From: Hyaloraphidium curvatum
Taxonomy: Eukaryota; Monoblepharomycota; Hyaloraphidiomycetes; Hyaloraphidiales; Hyaloraphidiaceae
Reading direction: 5' to 3'
DNA: 64,000 bases
NCBI GenBank assembly: GCA_025558095.1
Contig: JAIVFI010000004.1
Coordinates: 620,001-684,000, forward strand
In this document: positions 1-11,413 of the stretch, piece after piece
Layout: every line of letters starts with the position of its first letter
Numbering within the stretch: position 1 is the stretch's first letter
Program-made: the position numbers and the translations under genes
Notes under the pieces: model-generated
The model's input: only the letters and a program-made list of their open reading frames with translations
What the model was told of the DNA's origin: nothing
The model's database searches: none

Positions 1-878
1 TCTCCGCTCTTGCCATCCCACTCGTATCCAGCAATATCTTCCGCCCGGTGGTTCAAATATGGCCGATGGAGCCTCGAGTGGGGAGGCTTTGAAGTGGTTT
101 GGATCCGCGATCCTGCGTCAAGTGAGTGAACGACTTTGCGACCGCCAGACACCGCCTACCGCCTTCCGTTTCGGTGATCTTGTTGAGAACTCCACCGGGC
201 GCGCTCGGCATGCTGGCGGGGGTACCCTTGAAGCCTTTGCCGGCCTCCTCGGGTTCGGTCCCCATCTTGGTCTCCTTCCGCTTTCCATCGCTCCCGACAC
301 GGAAGATCCACGTGAAGTCTCGCTCAGACCTCTGACGGAGGCACAGATCGGAAGTCGGACCCGGCGGAGGGCAAGGAGGCGGCTCATTCCTTTTACGGTG
401 ATGAGCTGGCACCGCGCCCGGCGGACACCGGTACAACAAGCGAACGCGCTGATCGAGCGTCCACTCCAACGAGCCAACACGCTGATCGAGCGTCCATCCC
501 CAACGTTGTCTTCCCCGTGTCCGCATTCACTAGCTGGCATCCCACATGGCGAGTTCGTCGCTAGGAAACGCCTACATCCCATGCACCCCGGAAGGGTGAA
601 AGCAGACAGGATGGAGATGGCACGACCGAGTCAGAACATATGAATAAACAGTTCTCAGTGTTCGATTGCTGGCGAATAGACACCGCTGTGAACCTCCGGA
701 ATGACGAAATGGCACTGCTATGTGGTGTTCGAAAACGGGCTGAGCAGTATTACCCGCCGCGGATCTTCCACCTGGACCCGGTGCGGCCCCGCCGCAGCAC
801 GCCGGGCCACATAAAAGCGGTACGGCGACACTGCTCTCCACCGCGCGACACACTCCGCCTCGCTCTCCGCCAACCGCA
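1..878. other. Left edge, no secure gene
   Basis: Both strands carry overlapping open frames of 150-200 codons, none of which I recognise. On the plus strand a short segment at 59-121 opens with ATG and ends at a strong GTGAGT donor, so it could be the first exon of a small gene, but I found no convincing partner exon. On the minus strand the reading near 120-270 is an alternative, ending in a possible acceptor near 112. Two copies of a 33-bp unit lie at 443-508. The rest probably holds the upstream region of the gene that starts at 879. Confidence 0.3.
443..508. repeat. Two-copy 33-bp tandem repeat
   Basis: The 21-base core beginning AACGCGCTGATCGAG at 443 recurs at 476 with one substitution, a period of 33 bp. 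The period is a multiple of three, so it would encode an 11-residue repeat if this stretch is translated, but no gene is established here. Confidence 0.6.
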
Positions 879-1489
879 ATGGGTCTCTACGATGATGATA
901 ACGCTGATATCACGAGCGGCGACCTCGTCGACGTTGGTTACTGGCAGGTGAGCGCGTCGCGTCGCGGCGGAGTTGACCAGCGGACTAAACGGGTGTTCCG
1001 CAGGCCAAATTCGAGGCCGAACGGCTCGAGGCAGCGCTGAAGAGCAAGCAGAACGAGGGCTACATCCGCACCCTCCTCCCATCCGTGATCTCGCTCTCGG
1101 CGGACGTGCTGCGCACCTACCCGAACCACGCCGCCGTCAAGGGCTGGAAGGAGAAGGCGGAGAAGATCCAGCCGAAGATCAACCCCAGTGCTCTTGAGGA
1201 GCCAGTCAAAGATAACTTCAAATATTGGAAAGTTCAATGTCGACCGCTCTCTGTGATCGCGGCCCCTGACACACGCTGCAGGGGTCAGCACAGCTACGAG
1301 GCTGGCTACCGGCACTCCGGCATTGCTCGCTGCGCTGCCGCCGACGGCCAGGGGACCCTGGCAAAGTCGCACGCGCGCGACGCTGTCACCCAGCTCACCC
1401 GCGCCGAGGCCGCCATGGAGAGCTGGCCCGAGGACGTGCAGGCCTGGGTCAAGAGCACGCTGGCGGAGATGCAGAAGATCGTGGGCTGA
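879..1489 (+). CDS. Small conserved-looking protein of unknown function
   Basis: Model join(879..947,1004..1489), 184 residues. The first exon gives MGLYDDDNADITSG, then a 56-bp intron with GTGAGC donor and CAG acceptor, and the frame continues in phase to a stop at 1487-1489. The protein is hydrophilic and probably helical, with a charged stretch containing VKGWKEKAEKIQ and a C-terminal segment with WPEDVQAWVK. It resembles small uncharacterised fungal proteins in general make-up, but I cannot name a family. The middle, near residues 85-115, is Cys/Arg-rich and less protein-like, so a further intron may hide there. It converges on RRP12, with 78 bp between the stops. Confidence 0.6.
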
Positions 1490-1567
1490 GAGTGATGGGC
1501 TGGATGCCGCCGAAAAAGCTCGTGATACCTTGTATCCCATCGTTGATCTCCGTAATCTATTGATCCT

Positions 1568-4500
1568 TTACCGCTTCGCCTTGCGGGCAAACTTGACCTT
1601 GGACGACGCCTTCTTCACCCCCCGCTGCGCGGCGCCGACGATCTTCTTGAACGTCGCTGCGGCCTTGACGCCCTTTCGCTTGTTCCCCACGATCGTCCGC
1701 GTCAGCGGGATGTAAGCGTGCGGATCCGGCATCCCCGCGCGCTTCACGTCGCCGCTGGCCTTCTTGGCCTTGTATTGCTTGCCCAGCATCCGCGCGACGT
1801 CGGGATTGTCCAGCAGCTTGGACTTCTTGGCCGCGCGCCTCGCGTCGAACGCGTTCTGTCGCTGCTCGGGCCAGGCTCCCTTGCCGGGCTTTTCAGGGTC
1901 GGCGTCGAAAGTCTCGGCCGCCTTGCCCTTCTTCTTGCCCGTCGAGAACTTGACCCTGCCCTCGCTCGTCCGCGCAAACGACGCCTCGCCCGTCATGGCT
2001 TCCGTGTAATAGTCCGCCTCGCCATCCGCGTCCGCCATCTCGACGTCGCCCTTGGCGCGTTTCCTGTCCCTCTCCTCGTCCGACTCGTCTTCGATGACGA
2101 GCCGGCCGTCCTCGGCGTGCTCAAAGTCGTCGTCCCGGTTACGCGCGGTCCGTTTGCGCGGGCGCGCCGTGACGACTTTGGAGACGAGCCGGGGATCCAG
2201 CAGGTCCAGGACGTCGGCATCGGCATCCTCGCGGATGTAGGTCGCCTTCTGGCCCTTCTGGGACTGTACGGGCGGGCATCGATCAGCGACCGAAAAAGCA
2301 GCAAAGGGGCAGACGCACCTTGCGCCCGGGCTTCTCCTCCTCCTCGTCGCCGCTTGCTTCGCTGTCGGTATCCGCCATGACCTCCTCGAACGTCCTCCCC
2401 CGCACGCGGGCGCCGCGCTCCTCCTCGTCGTCGGCCTCGGCGCCACTGCGCCTCCGCTTGGCCCGCTCCTTGCGCTTGCGGATGTTGGCCAGCAGCTTCC
2501 TGTCCTCCTCGGGCACGAATCCCTCCACAGCCTCGTAGCTGAAGCGGCGGATGAGCCGCTCAAAGATGTGCTTGGTCTTGCTCTTGAAGTGCGACTGGTG
2601 CTCCCGCGAGTGCGCCAGCAGCGCGCCCACGACGCGCTCCAAGTGCTCCTCGAGCAGCTCCTGCGGCAGCGAGACCACGGCCACCTTGACGAACCCCAGG
2701 CCGGCCTTGGCCAGCTCCCTGTTGCGCGACTCGGCGGCAAACAGCGCCGACTGCACCACGTCCGAGATGAGGGTGTCGGGCATGTCCCCGCGGAACTCGA
2801 ACAGCAGCCTCGCCAGGCACGCCGCCGCGGCCGCCTGCATCCCCGCGCTTTCGGCGTCCAGGCCGGCCGCCACCATCCGGAAGAACTCGGTGGCCCCCGC
2901 CTCGCCCTCCCCCCCGCCCGCGCGCACCATCCTCCTCCCCAGCTCCACGAGGCACTCGAACCCCGCCGCCCGCGCCTTTTCGCCTGCCTCCTTGGTCCCC
3001 AGCATGGCCTCGGGCAGCACCTCGGGCACGAACCGCAGCAGCATCGCCCCGCCCTCGGCCGTCTCGGGCACCCTCCTGACGAGCGCAGAGAGGCACACCA
3101 GCCTCGCCTTGCGCGCGGCGGGGTGCACCGAGGCCGACAGCTCCGCGTCCACGAGGCCCTCGAGCACCGCCGACAGCCGCGCGGCGTCCAGGTAGCCCGA
3201 GGCGGCCGCGAGCCCGCGGTACCCGCGCTTCTGCGCGCCCCCGTCGGGGTCCTTGACCTCCCCCGCCAGGAACCTCAGGTAGGCATCCAGAGTCGGCCTG
3301 TCTCCCTCCCTCGCCAGCTCCGGCAGGTGCGGGAAGAGGATCCCCAGCAGCTCGCACCCGTTGCCCCTCTCGTCCTTGTCCCCGCCCTCCTCGAGCCCGC
3401 TGCGGACAAGCGACGCCACCAGCTGCACGAAGTAGGCCCGCACGTCCTCGCCCCCCGCGATCCGGAGGAAGCTCCCCACCGCCTGCCGCACCCTGTTCCT
3501 GAGCGCCTCGGCGCGCTCGTCCCGCTTCCCCTGCCGCGGCGCCGGCAGGGAAGTGAAGAGCGTGCACAGCGCGGCGAGGATCTTGTTGGCCTGCTTCCCG
3601 ACCGCCGCGAGGTTTTCGGCGGCCTTGGCCCGGTCGGCCTCGCTGCCCTCGGCGAGCACGCGGCGCTGCCCGTCCACGAGCTGCGAGAGCGACTCGCACA
3701 CCGTGCCGAGGCGCTCGTCCGCCTCTTCCTCGGTGGGGAACGCCGCCTGCCGCTTCAGGATCTTGCCCCAGGAAGACGACATGAGCCCGGCGAAGCGCTC
3801 CGCCACGTCGCGCGGGTTGCCGGCGCACGCGCCGGGGCAGAGCGCCCAGATCTGGGAGGCGAGGGTCGCGTGAAGCTTCTTGGCGACGGGGTTGGCGGAC
3901 GAAGCCGACAGGGCGGATTCGCCGGCGGCGAGGGACATGAGCGTGCCCTGCAGGAAGGCGAGGGTGTCCGGGCCGAAGATTGCCGAGGGCGGGCGGGAGT
4001 CCAGGGCGGCGCGGAAGGTGGTCAGGAGGTACGCCCGCGGCGGGCTGCCGGGGCCCTGCTCCTCGCGGCGGAGGTTGAGCGGGGCGGCGTCGAGCACGGC
4101 GGCCATGCCCGCGGCGCGTACGGCCGAGGCGAGGCACTCCTCCAGCTCCTCCTTGGAGTCGAACTCGGAATCATAGTCGACGTCGTCGCGGAAGCCGATC
4201 AGCGTGGGGAGCGAGTTGGCGACGAGCACGGGGAGGGCGGGCGACGAGGCGAGCGAGGCGTAGAGCGGGCCGAGGAGGCGGAGGAGGTTGCCGGTGGTGC
4301 GGCGGAAGCGCACGGTGCCCAGCGAGCCGGCGATCGAGGCGATGATGGACTGGAGCGCCGGGTGCGGCGGGTCGGCGAGTGGGCCGAGTGCCGACGAGAG
4401 GACCAGGGCGAGGGCCGAGGTGGCGGCGTTGAGCACCGCGGGCTTGGCCGGGTTCGCCGCGGCGAGGAATCCGTCGAACGCCGCGGCAAAGAAGGCGGAC

Positions 4501-5591
4501 ACGAGGCCGGCGAGAGTGTCGACGTAGGGCGACGGCCCCTCGGCGTCCTCGGCCGCGCGGGCCACGGCCGACGCCATGCGCACCAGCCCGCGCGAGACCA
4601 CGTCCATCCACAGCGGGGCCAGCTGCGCGTCGCGGTCGTTGGGCCGCACGTCTTCGAGCAGCGCGCGCAGGATCTCGCCCAGCATCTCGGGGTCGAGCCT
4701 GTGATCCTCGTCGTCGGGGGTGGAAAAGAGCGCGGCAAACACCGAGTAGACGTGCGCTGCGGTGGTGCCGTCGCGCGAGCGGGCGGGCAGCGCGAGCACC
4801 TTGGCCAGCAGGCCCCGCAGGGAGGCCACGGCGGCGGGGGCCGAGGCGCCGCGCAGCAGCAGCGGCAGGGTCGAGGCCAGGAAGGCGAGCATGTGCAGCG
4901 TGTGCGCGTCGCGGGCGTCCTCGTTGGCGGACCCGCCGGGTGCGGCCTCCAGGCCCTTTGCGACAAAGTCGAGCACGGCTGCCGAGCCGGGGTGGTTTGT
5001 GACTGGCGTGGGCGGGCGCGACAGCACCAGGCGCACGCCGTCCGCGGCCCGCTTGCGCACCTTTGGACGCGGGTCGGCTGCGAGCAGCAGCAGCACGCGC
5101 CACACGCGCTTTGCGGCGGCGTCCGCCAGCCACGCCGACAGCGGCAGCGCGAGCAGCAGGTGCGCGAGGCACGCGGTCAGCGACCGCAGCAGCGGCGGGG
5201 CAGCGCCGGGCAGCAGCGAGGTCAGGCGGGCGGCGAGGGCGCCGCTCTGTGCGCGCACCAGCGGCGCCGGCGCGTGCGGGAACACGGCGGCGAGCAGGTA
5301 CGCCACGGCGGCGAGCGTCTCCCCGGCGTCCGCGTCTCCAGCCACCCGCTCGAGCACGCCGGCGAGCCCCGCAAAGTACGCGCCGGCGGAGAGCGGCAGC
5401 GCCTCGCCCGCGTCGGCCGCCGACTGCTCGAGCGCGAGGAGCACCGCCGCCGGCCGGCTCTGGTTGGCGAGCCCCGAGCTGCGCTGCGCTCGGATGCGCG
5501 CCAGCGTCGACGCGAGGTCGCCCGCCGCGCCGAGCCCGTCGCCGCCCTCGGTCGGCGATGGAGGCGCCGTCAGGGACGCCTGGGCCGCCAT
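1568..5591 (-). CDS. RRP12: Ribosomal RNA-processing protein 12 (NUC173 family)
   Basis: Complement join(1568..2263,2319..5591), 1322 residues; yeast Rrp12 is about 1230. It is a HEAT-repeat karyopherin-like factor that helps mature and export both ribosomal subunits from the nucleus. Most of the protein is helical Ala/Leu-rich repeats (roughly residues 60-1010), followed by an acidic and basic tail with ERAKRRRSGAEADDEEERG and a C-terminus rich in Lys, as in the family. The single 55-bp intron at 2264-2318 joins PGRK to SQKGQK in phase. I chose the ATG at 5591 (MAAQASLTAPPSP); the frame is open to 5837, but that extra piece is Pro/Ser/Thr-rich and looks like 5' leader. The opposite strand is also open over more than 1100 codons, a GC-rich artefact. 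Confidence 0.92.
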
Positions 5592-6222
5592 CTTCTCCGG
5601 CGTGTTTGTCGGTTTGTTTGGGTGCAGAAACCCCGTGGCGTCGATCGATCGCACAACGCATCCCGTAGCTCCGGGGTCGCCGGCGGCGGCCGAGGCCGGG
5701 CTGCACGTCGGACTGCTCGGGTCGCTGGCGGGGGTGAGGGAGGCGAGGGTGCGGTACCTGGGGTTCGCGGTGGATTTCGGGGTCGTGAGGACGCCGGCAG
5801 TGACCCTGGTGACCGTCACGGTGGGGCTGTGGTCCATCTTCCGGGGTCTGGGGGTCTACGCGACGTGGAACAGCTTTTGTATTCCGTGATCCGATGAGAT
5901 GATTATTGTTGAAAGCCCCGGATCTCTCACCGAAGCCTACGCGCGGCCGCACGGGAAGCTAGTGAAAGCCTCGCCTATTCGACGAGAAGGCGCGCAAGCT
6001 CCATCGGTCCGACCCCACGGATCTTAGCCGGGCGAGCAACAGGAAGCGCAGGCATGCATTAGCCATGTCCCCGTGCGTGCGCAGAATTGGCTCACGGCAA
6101 TTGGCTCGTGCGTTCGATGCAACCGGTGGGATGCCGAACTGTGACCGCTCGTGACTAACCGCGAGCCAAAAGCTCAGCAGGGCACACCTTCATTCACTCT
6201 TCTGCAGCCGCAGTTATCCGTC
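5592..6222. promoter_or_regulatory. Divergent intergenic region RRP12 / lectin-SH3 gene
   Basis: 631 bp between two divergently transcribed genes. I see no TATA box or clear repeated operator. Part of it (5592-5837) is in frame with RRP12 and may be transcribed leader. A CT-rich stretch with TTCACTCTTCTGCAG lies 15-35 bp before the lectin gene start codon. Confidence 0.4.
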
Positions 6223-8051
6223 ATGAAGCTGGGAATGGTAAGGACCGCGCTGCCGTTGTTTGCCCCGGCCTGCGGCGGGACGTTGACGCGGGGCACGCCG
6301 CGCGGCAGCTTCCCCAAGTCGTCCTCGCCGCGGCGTCGCTCCTCGCGGCGCTAGCCCCGGTCCAAGCAGCACCTGCCAACGCCACAGACCGCTCGAAGCG
6401 GTACCTGTTCTACTACAACCAGCCCTACCAGATCCGCAGCAAAATGGACGTCAACCAAGCCCTCTGCTGGCAGGCCGTCCGATACGTGGGCAAGCGACCC
6501 ACCCGGCATGCTCGCCCAGCTTGCTGACTACCGCTCCCAAGACCGACGGGTACCTCCACGTCACCAACCAGCTGTGCAAGCCCGGCGACCCGTGGCAGAC
6601 CTTCATCATCACCCGCAACATGCAGATCCGGCGCTACGATGGCGAAGCGCAGGAGTGCGTCGTGCCGGCCAACTTTGGCACCGGCAACGGCGTCAAGATC
6701 CTCGCCAGGCCGTGCGGAACGGGCGATGCCTGGCACTGGACGGTTCACGATGGCCTCAAGTTCGAAAACAACTGGGCAAACGACAAGTGCATCGACGCCA
6801 CGGGAGGCAGGAGTCAAGCGAGACCGGACCAGGAGCTGCAGCTCTGGAGCTGCGTCGCCGGACTCCTCGACACGGGGTGGTTCGACGAACCCTCGGCCAG
6901 GCAGTGGGGCCTAGTGGGCGTCGACGTCGTCGCGGACTGCAACCGGTGCGGCTCCGGCAGCTACGCTTCGGGATGCGGCGGCAGCGAAAAGGGGACGTGC
7001 TACAGCTGCGGCTCGTGCAGCGCCGGGACGCAGAGAACGGGCTGCGGCGGGAGCAGCTCGGGCACGTGCAGCGCATGCAGCACCTCGCTTCCTTCGGGAG
7101 CATCGTGGACGACCGGGTGTAGCTACGAGTTCTGCGCTTCGGGACTCATGAACTGCGGCTCGAACTACGAAAAGGTAACGATGATTGGATGATCGCTGGT
7201 GAAACAGCGCTCACCATCCCCGATTACAATCAGCTATGCATAGACCCCAACATGGACTCGAAGAACTGTGGTGCCTGCGGTGCATCTTGCAGCTCGGACC
7301 CGGTGGGTTGTCGCGATCCGATCGCGGGACAAGGATCTTGATCTTGAGCCCCATCAGTGCATCAACGGCAAATGCCAGGTTCAGGACACAGGTTCCAGCT
7401 CCGCACCCTCGCCACCGGCTTCAGGCAGCAACATTTCGGCCTCCTCATCTGCCTCCGCGTTGCAGGATGCTCCGTCCGGCAGTACGGCCCTGTCGACCGG
7501 TGCGATCGCCGGCATTGCCGTCGCTGGCGCCGCCGTCCTTGCCGCCGCGATCGCCGTAGCCGTCTTCTTCGGCAGACACTCCACAAGCAAGGCCCAGGAT
7601 CCGCAGATGCCTCCCGCGAATGATGACGCCGTAACGGCGGCGCCGAACGAGCTGCCCCAGCGAGTTGCCTCGCTCGGCGGCGGACCCACTGTGTTTTCGC
7701 TCTTCGGGGGAACCAAGGACGTCGCCTCCGTCCCGATCAAATCATTCGGCGTTGCAATAGGCGATTACGTGCCCTCGAACCAGGGCGAGATCGCTGTGCA
7801 TACTGGAGGTGGGGCTTCCACTTTGGTGCCGTGCCCCGAGATCATTGCTGACCCACAAGATCCCAGATCGCATCTTTGGCGAGTCCGTGTCGGCCAACGG
7901 CTGGGCAAGCGGCTTTAATGCCGTGACGGGGGCCGAGGGCTTCTTCCCCGCCGACCTCGTCGCTTTTGCAGGCACGCTCGCCCAGCCCAACCCGGTTTCG
8001 GCCAGGCCGGGGCCCGTCGGCGCCGGCCTTCCAGCCTACGAGTCCACCTGA
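6223..8051 (+). CDS. Secreted lectin / Cys-rich / TM / SH3 receptor-like protein
   Basis: Model join(6223..6237,6309..6485,6542..7174,7234..7302,7358..7808,7867..8051), 509 residues; all five introns (55-71 bp) keep phase. Order seen: signal peptide (LLAALAPVQAAPANA, about 1-28); a ricin-B-like beta-trefoil region (about 65-190) with CIDATGG and QELQLWSC; Cys-rich repeats (about 195-310) with CGSGSYASGCGG and NCGACGASC; a Ser/Ala stalk; one TM helix (about 345-367, AIAGIAVAGAAVLAAAIAVAV); a linker; and a C-terminal SH3 fold (about 420-490) with GDYVPSNQGEI, GWASGFN and GFFPADLVA. Such a protein would bind glycans outside the cell and proline-rich partners inside. The first coding exon is only 15 bp. 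The lectin part is a binding module; no toxin catalytic domain is present. Function is inferred from domains only. Confidence 0.82.
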
Positions 8052-8211
8052 GCGGCCACGGTCTATGAGCAAATTGTATATAATATCATAGTTGTTGGAG
8101 GCACGGTTTCGGCAAGGATCTAGCTGATCGTGATCTTTCGTTCCAGAGTTCGTGGTGGCGGCTTTCCCATACGACACCTCATCCCCAGCATTCCCCCCGC
8201 GAACCCTCAAA

Positions 8212-9292
8212 ATGACTGGCCAAGTCGAGGTCGCCTACCATGTATACGTCCGTGACGCCCCGAAGGACGCGCCTCCGTTCCGCACCGCGCTCCTGCCTGC
8301 CGTGTCGCTGCCTCTGAACGCACCGGCCGACCTCCTCCCCCGCATCCCGCAGTTTCCCGCGTGGAAAGCGCAGGCCGCAACCGCAGGCCTCATGGAGTGT
8401 TCCTCCTGCGGAAAGCCTGCGACGGCCTCTGTCGACGGCTGCGTTGTGCGGCGTGCCGCCCGCGGCGGCGGGACTCGGGTGTGGGTCGGGACGGTGCCGC
8501 ACTGCGCAGACGACGCGATGTGCGCCGAGGTCGCACGGAAGGTGTACGAGAGCCGCTTTGCGATCGACACCGGGGAGCCCGCGGGCGCGGCCGCACAAAT
8601 GCGGTTGGGTTGACGCCACGTTGCTCGTCTGCGTGCTCGGCCCGGGCGTCAAGAAGCTCGCGGAACTGCACGATTTCGACACGCTGGTTGGCCTTGGCAT
8701 CGATCCCAAGAAGATCGGCGCGGTCGCCTCGGCGGGCATCGCGGTCCGCATCCCGGCAACGACGGACGTGCATGGCGGACCCCAAACCAACAAGATCATC
8801 GACAGCACCGCCGCGGAATACGTCAAGTCCATCGGAAGCCGCCTGTCTTGCTTCGAATGCGGCCGCCCGGCGGTAGGCCACGCGTCCGGTGCGAACGCCT
8901 TCGAGGCGTGCCCCGAAAGACACCGCGTCGCCGGCAACGTCCTCCTGCTCGCCAAGGCCGTCACTTTCTGCGAGAGGGAAACATGCCAGCGCGATTCCAA
9001 TGTATGGCTGCGAAGGGGCCACAACATCGTCGGCAAGGTGCCTTCGGGCTGGGAGGGCCAGTTCAAAACGAGGTGCACGTTCTGCATGACGCTGCAGAAC
9101 GATGCCAAGGACAACCTGAAGGTGAGTGGACACAAGTGTCGATTGGCATCCCGTCCAGCTGATCGGTGCCTCTTTCAGAGGTGCGGGCGGTGCAGGACTG
9201 TGGCCTACGGCTCCATTACCTGCCAGAAGGCGGATTACGCGTTCCACAAGGACAGCTGCCGGCGCCTGGCCGAGATGAAGGAGTCCAAGTAA
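8212..9292 (+). CDS. MYND zinc-finger protein, frame break near 8600
   Basis: Start MTGQVEVAYHVYV at 8212; the first frame runs to about 8600 and the second frame from about 8600 to 9292, with a 57-bp intron at 9122-9178 (GTGAGT...TTTCAG). The C-terminus is a MYND finger, Cys/His pattern RCTFC, RCGRC, TC, HKDSC, a protein-binding module. Two more CxxC knuckles (MECSSCGKPA and LSCFECGRPA) precede it. The two frames are both protein-like (FAIDTGEP before, VDATLLVCVLGPGVKKL after) and no standard intron joins them in phase. Either a one-base error or true frameshift lies near 8595-8610, or an intron of about 110-125 bp starting at 8530 or 8542 removes the region. No enzymatic domain seen. Confidence 0.7.
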
Positions 9293-9434
9293 CCGATTGG
9301 GTGTTTCGGTGGCGTAGTTGAAAGATCGACCTGCAGTCCGAACAGGCAGATCGACCAGGTAGTCGTCCCCGAATCTGAATCCACGAACTCGGCACATGCT
9401 CGCCTCGGACGGCGCCGCAGCCGCCGACCGGCCC

Positions 9435-9953
9435 ATGAAAATCGCCATCATTGCCGCACTGGCGCGCAACCGCGCCATCGGCCGCGGCAACGCGCTCCCC
9501 TGGAGGCTGCCCGACGACCTCAAGCGGTTCAAGGCCCTCACCACCGGCCGCGCGTGCGTGCAGGGCCGCAAGACATTCGAGAGCATCGGGCGGCCGCTGC
9601 CCAACAGGCTCAACATAATCGTCTCGCGCGACCCGGCGTTCGCGGCGCCGGGGTGCGAGGTTGCCCGGTCGCTCCCGGACGCGCTTCGGGCGGCCCGCGC
9701 GGCGGGCGGGATCGAGAAGGACGCGGTGTTCATCTGCGGCGGGGGGGTGCTCTACGAGGAGGCGGTGCCGCTGGCGGACGTCATGTACCTGACGCGGGTC
9801 GAGGCGGACGTGGAGGGGGACGCGTTCTTCCCCGAGTTTGACGAGGGGGAGTGGACCGTGGTGGAGGAGGAGCGGCACCTGAAAGACGCGAAGCACGATC
9901 ACGACTTTACGTTTGTGACGTACGTTCGGAAAAGGGCGGATGGGTCGGCGTAG
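9435..9953 (+). CDS. Dihydrofolate reductase, bacterial FolA type
   Basis: 172 residues, no intron. It reduces dihydrofolate to tetrahydrofolate with NADPH, supplying one-carbon metabolism and thymidylate synthesis. Seen: N-terminal MKIAIIAALARNRAIG, substrate-loop NALPWRLPDDL with the catalytic Asp at residue 28, GRKTFESIGRPLP for NADPH binding, ICGGGVLYEE, and the bacterial-looking end VEADVEGDAFFPEF. Length and motif spacing follow bacterial FolA; fungal DHFRs known to me are longer, with insertions. The frame opens upstream at 9396, but MKIAII at 9435 matches the family start. It ends 53 bp from the convergent PPX1 stop. GC content and codon use look like the neighbours, so any transfer is old or came from a GC-rich donor. 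Confidence 0.93.
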   Translation: MKIAIIAALARNRAIGRGNALPWRLPDDLKRFKALTTGRACVQGRKTFESIGRPLPNRLNIIVSRDPAFAAPGCEVARSLPDALRAARAAGGIEKDAVFICGGGVLYEEAVPLADVMYLTRVEADVEGDAFFPEFDEGEWTVVEEERHLKDAKHDHDFTFVTYVRKRADGSA

Positions 9954-10006
9954 AGAGGGCGGTGAGCATGTTTGAACGCGTGAAAGGCGAGCCTCGTTGG
10001 GGATCA

Positions 10007-11279
10007 CTACAACTTCTCCTTGGCGGCGAGCTCCTCCATCACAGGCATCAGCTTCTTGCGGCTGATGGTGTCGTTCATCTTGTACGCCTTCACCGTCCAT
10101 CGGTCCCCGTCAGCAGAGGCCGGCAGCCCCTCGACCTCCTTGGGCTCGAGGCCAATCACGGCGTTGGCCTCCATCCGCTCTACCAGATGCCGCATGCCCG
10201 CGTCGTCCCTGGCGAAAACGACCAGCAGCTCGCGCTCGAACCCGCGCGCGGTCGAATACTCGTACGCGGTCATGACGACCTCCATGGCGAGCCGCTCCTC
10301 CGCGATCCACTCTGCGATCGCGCCCAGCACCGCGTCCGCGCCGCGCGAAAACAGCCCGTCCAGGTGCCACGTCACGGTCGACAGCCCGATGAGGCCCTGC
10401 GGCGCGGGCATGGTCTTGTAGTCCTTGCGCAGAAGGTCGCGCGTGGTCATGCCCGACACGTCAAACTTGGCGCCCTGCAAAGCGTCGAAGAGGTCCTTCT
10501 GCCACTTGCCGCGGTCTGCGGGGGCGACCCCGAGGAGCGAAAAGAGGTAGTCGGCCGCGGCAACGTCGACGGGGAAGCACCGGCCCAGCGCCGGGTCGAG
10601 GTTGATCGTGTCCACAAGGATAGCCGAGAGCATGAGAGTCCAGAGCGGCGCGTCCGACGGGCCCGCGGGCGGCTTCGGGAAGGCGAGCTGCCACTGCTCG
10701 GCCACCAGGCTCGTTGCCGAGCCGCACGAGATCTCGATCCGGCGCAGCTCGGTCGTGTCCGTGTACTTTTTCTGGTCCGCGTGGTGGTCCACGATCGCGA
10801 CCACCCTGATCGGGGCCGGCAACGCCTCAAACGAGGGCACCAACGCGTTGTGGTCGGTCAAAATCACGTCGGGCGGCGGCGAGATCGCGGCCAGGTCCAG
10901 GTCCGAGGCGAACACGAGGTCATCCGTCGCCGCGGCGGCGTCGGGGCCAAAGGCGCGGCGGATCGCGCCCACGGCATCGGGCCGCAGCGCTAGATCGGCA
11001 CGCGGGATGTTGATGAGCGGCAAGAAGCGCGGCTTCGCCTCGGCGGCGACCTTCTGGCGGAGGTACGCCAGCGACAGCGCCGATGCAATCGAGTCGAGGT
11101 CCGCGCTCTGATTCACATCGTAAGTGCCGGCACGCTTACATGCGGAGTCGGACCCTGAGGTCACCCACCTCATTGCCCGTCACCACGACCAGCGGGGCCC
11201 GCGCAGCGGACGCGGCGCGTTTTAGACTATTGACGAGCCGCTTTGACGACGCGATGAACTCGGCAAACGTCGCCGCCAT
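10007..11279 (-). CDS. PPX1: Exopolyphosphatase, DHH family
   Basis: Complement join(10007..11107,11169..11279), 403 residues; yeast Ppx1 is 397. It removes terminal phosphate from inorganic polyphosphate in cytosol or mitochondria. DHH-superfamily metal-binding motifs are visible: VVTGNESADLDSIASAL across the splice junction, ILTDHN, and IVDHHADQKK. The C-terminal DHHA2-type region includes STVTWHLDGLF and ELLVVFARDDAG. The 61-bp intron 11108-11168 splits the first motif exactly, which confirms the join. The start MAATFAEFIASSKRLV at 11279 fits the family. It shares a 134-bp upstream region with BAP31. Confidence 0.94.
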
Positions 11280-11413
11280 CGGAAGAGGACCCGGGGGACC
11301 CCGCGATTTCTGAGAAGCGCTCGCTCCGCGCGCGCGCCACACGTCGGCACTTCCTGCGGCCCGTCCGGCAGCTCATCGACAGCTCGGCCCGTTCCTGAAA
11401 AGGCCTCGTCACG
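11280..11413. promoter_or_regulatory. Bidirectional promoter PPX1 / BAP31
   Basis: 134 bp separate two divergent start codons, so both promoters must lie here or inside the genes. No TATA-like element is visible. Confidence 0.5.

Noticed and set aside
2568-5897. Plus-strand open frame of 1109 codons opposite RRP12
   Set aside because: It is a GC-rich mirror of the RRP12 coding strand, rich in Arg, Gly, Glu and His with no domain, while the minus strand is a clear RRP12.
6542-6900. A ricin-like toxin
   Set aside because: Only the carbohydrate-binding fold is present; there is no enzymatic chain, and the protein has a TM helix and an SH3 domain.
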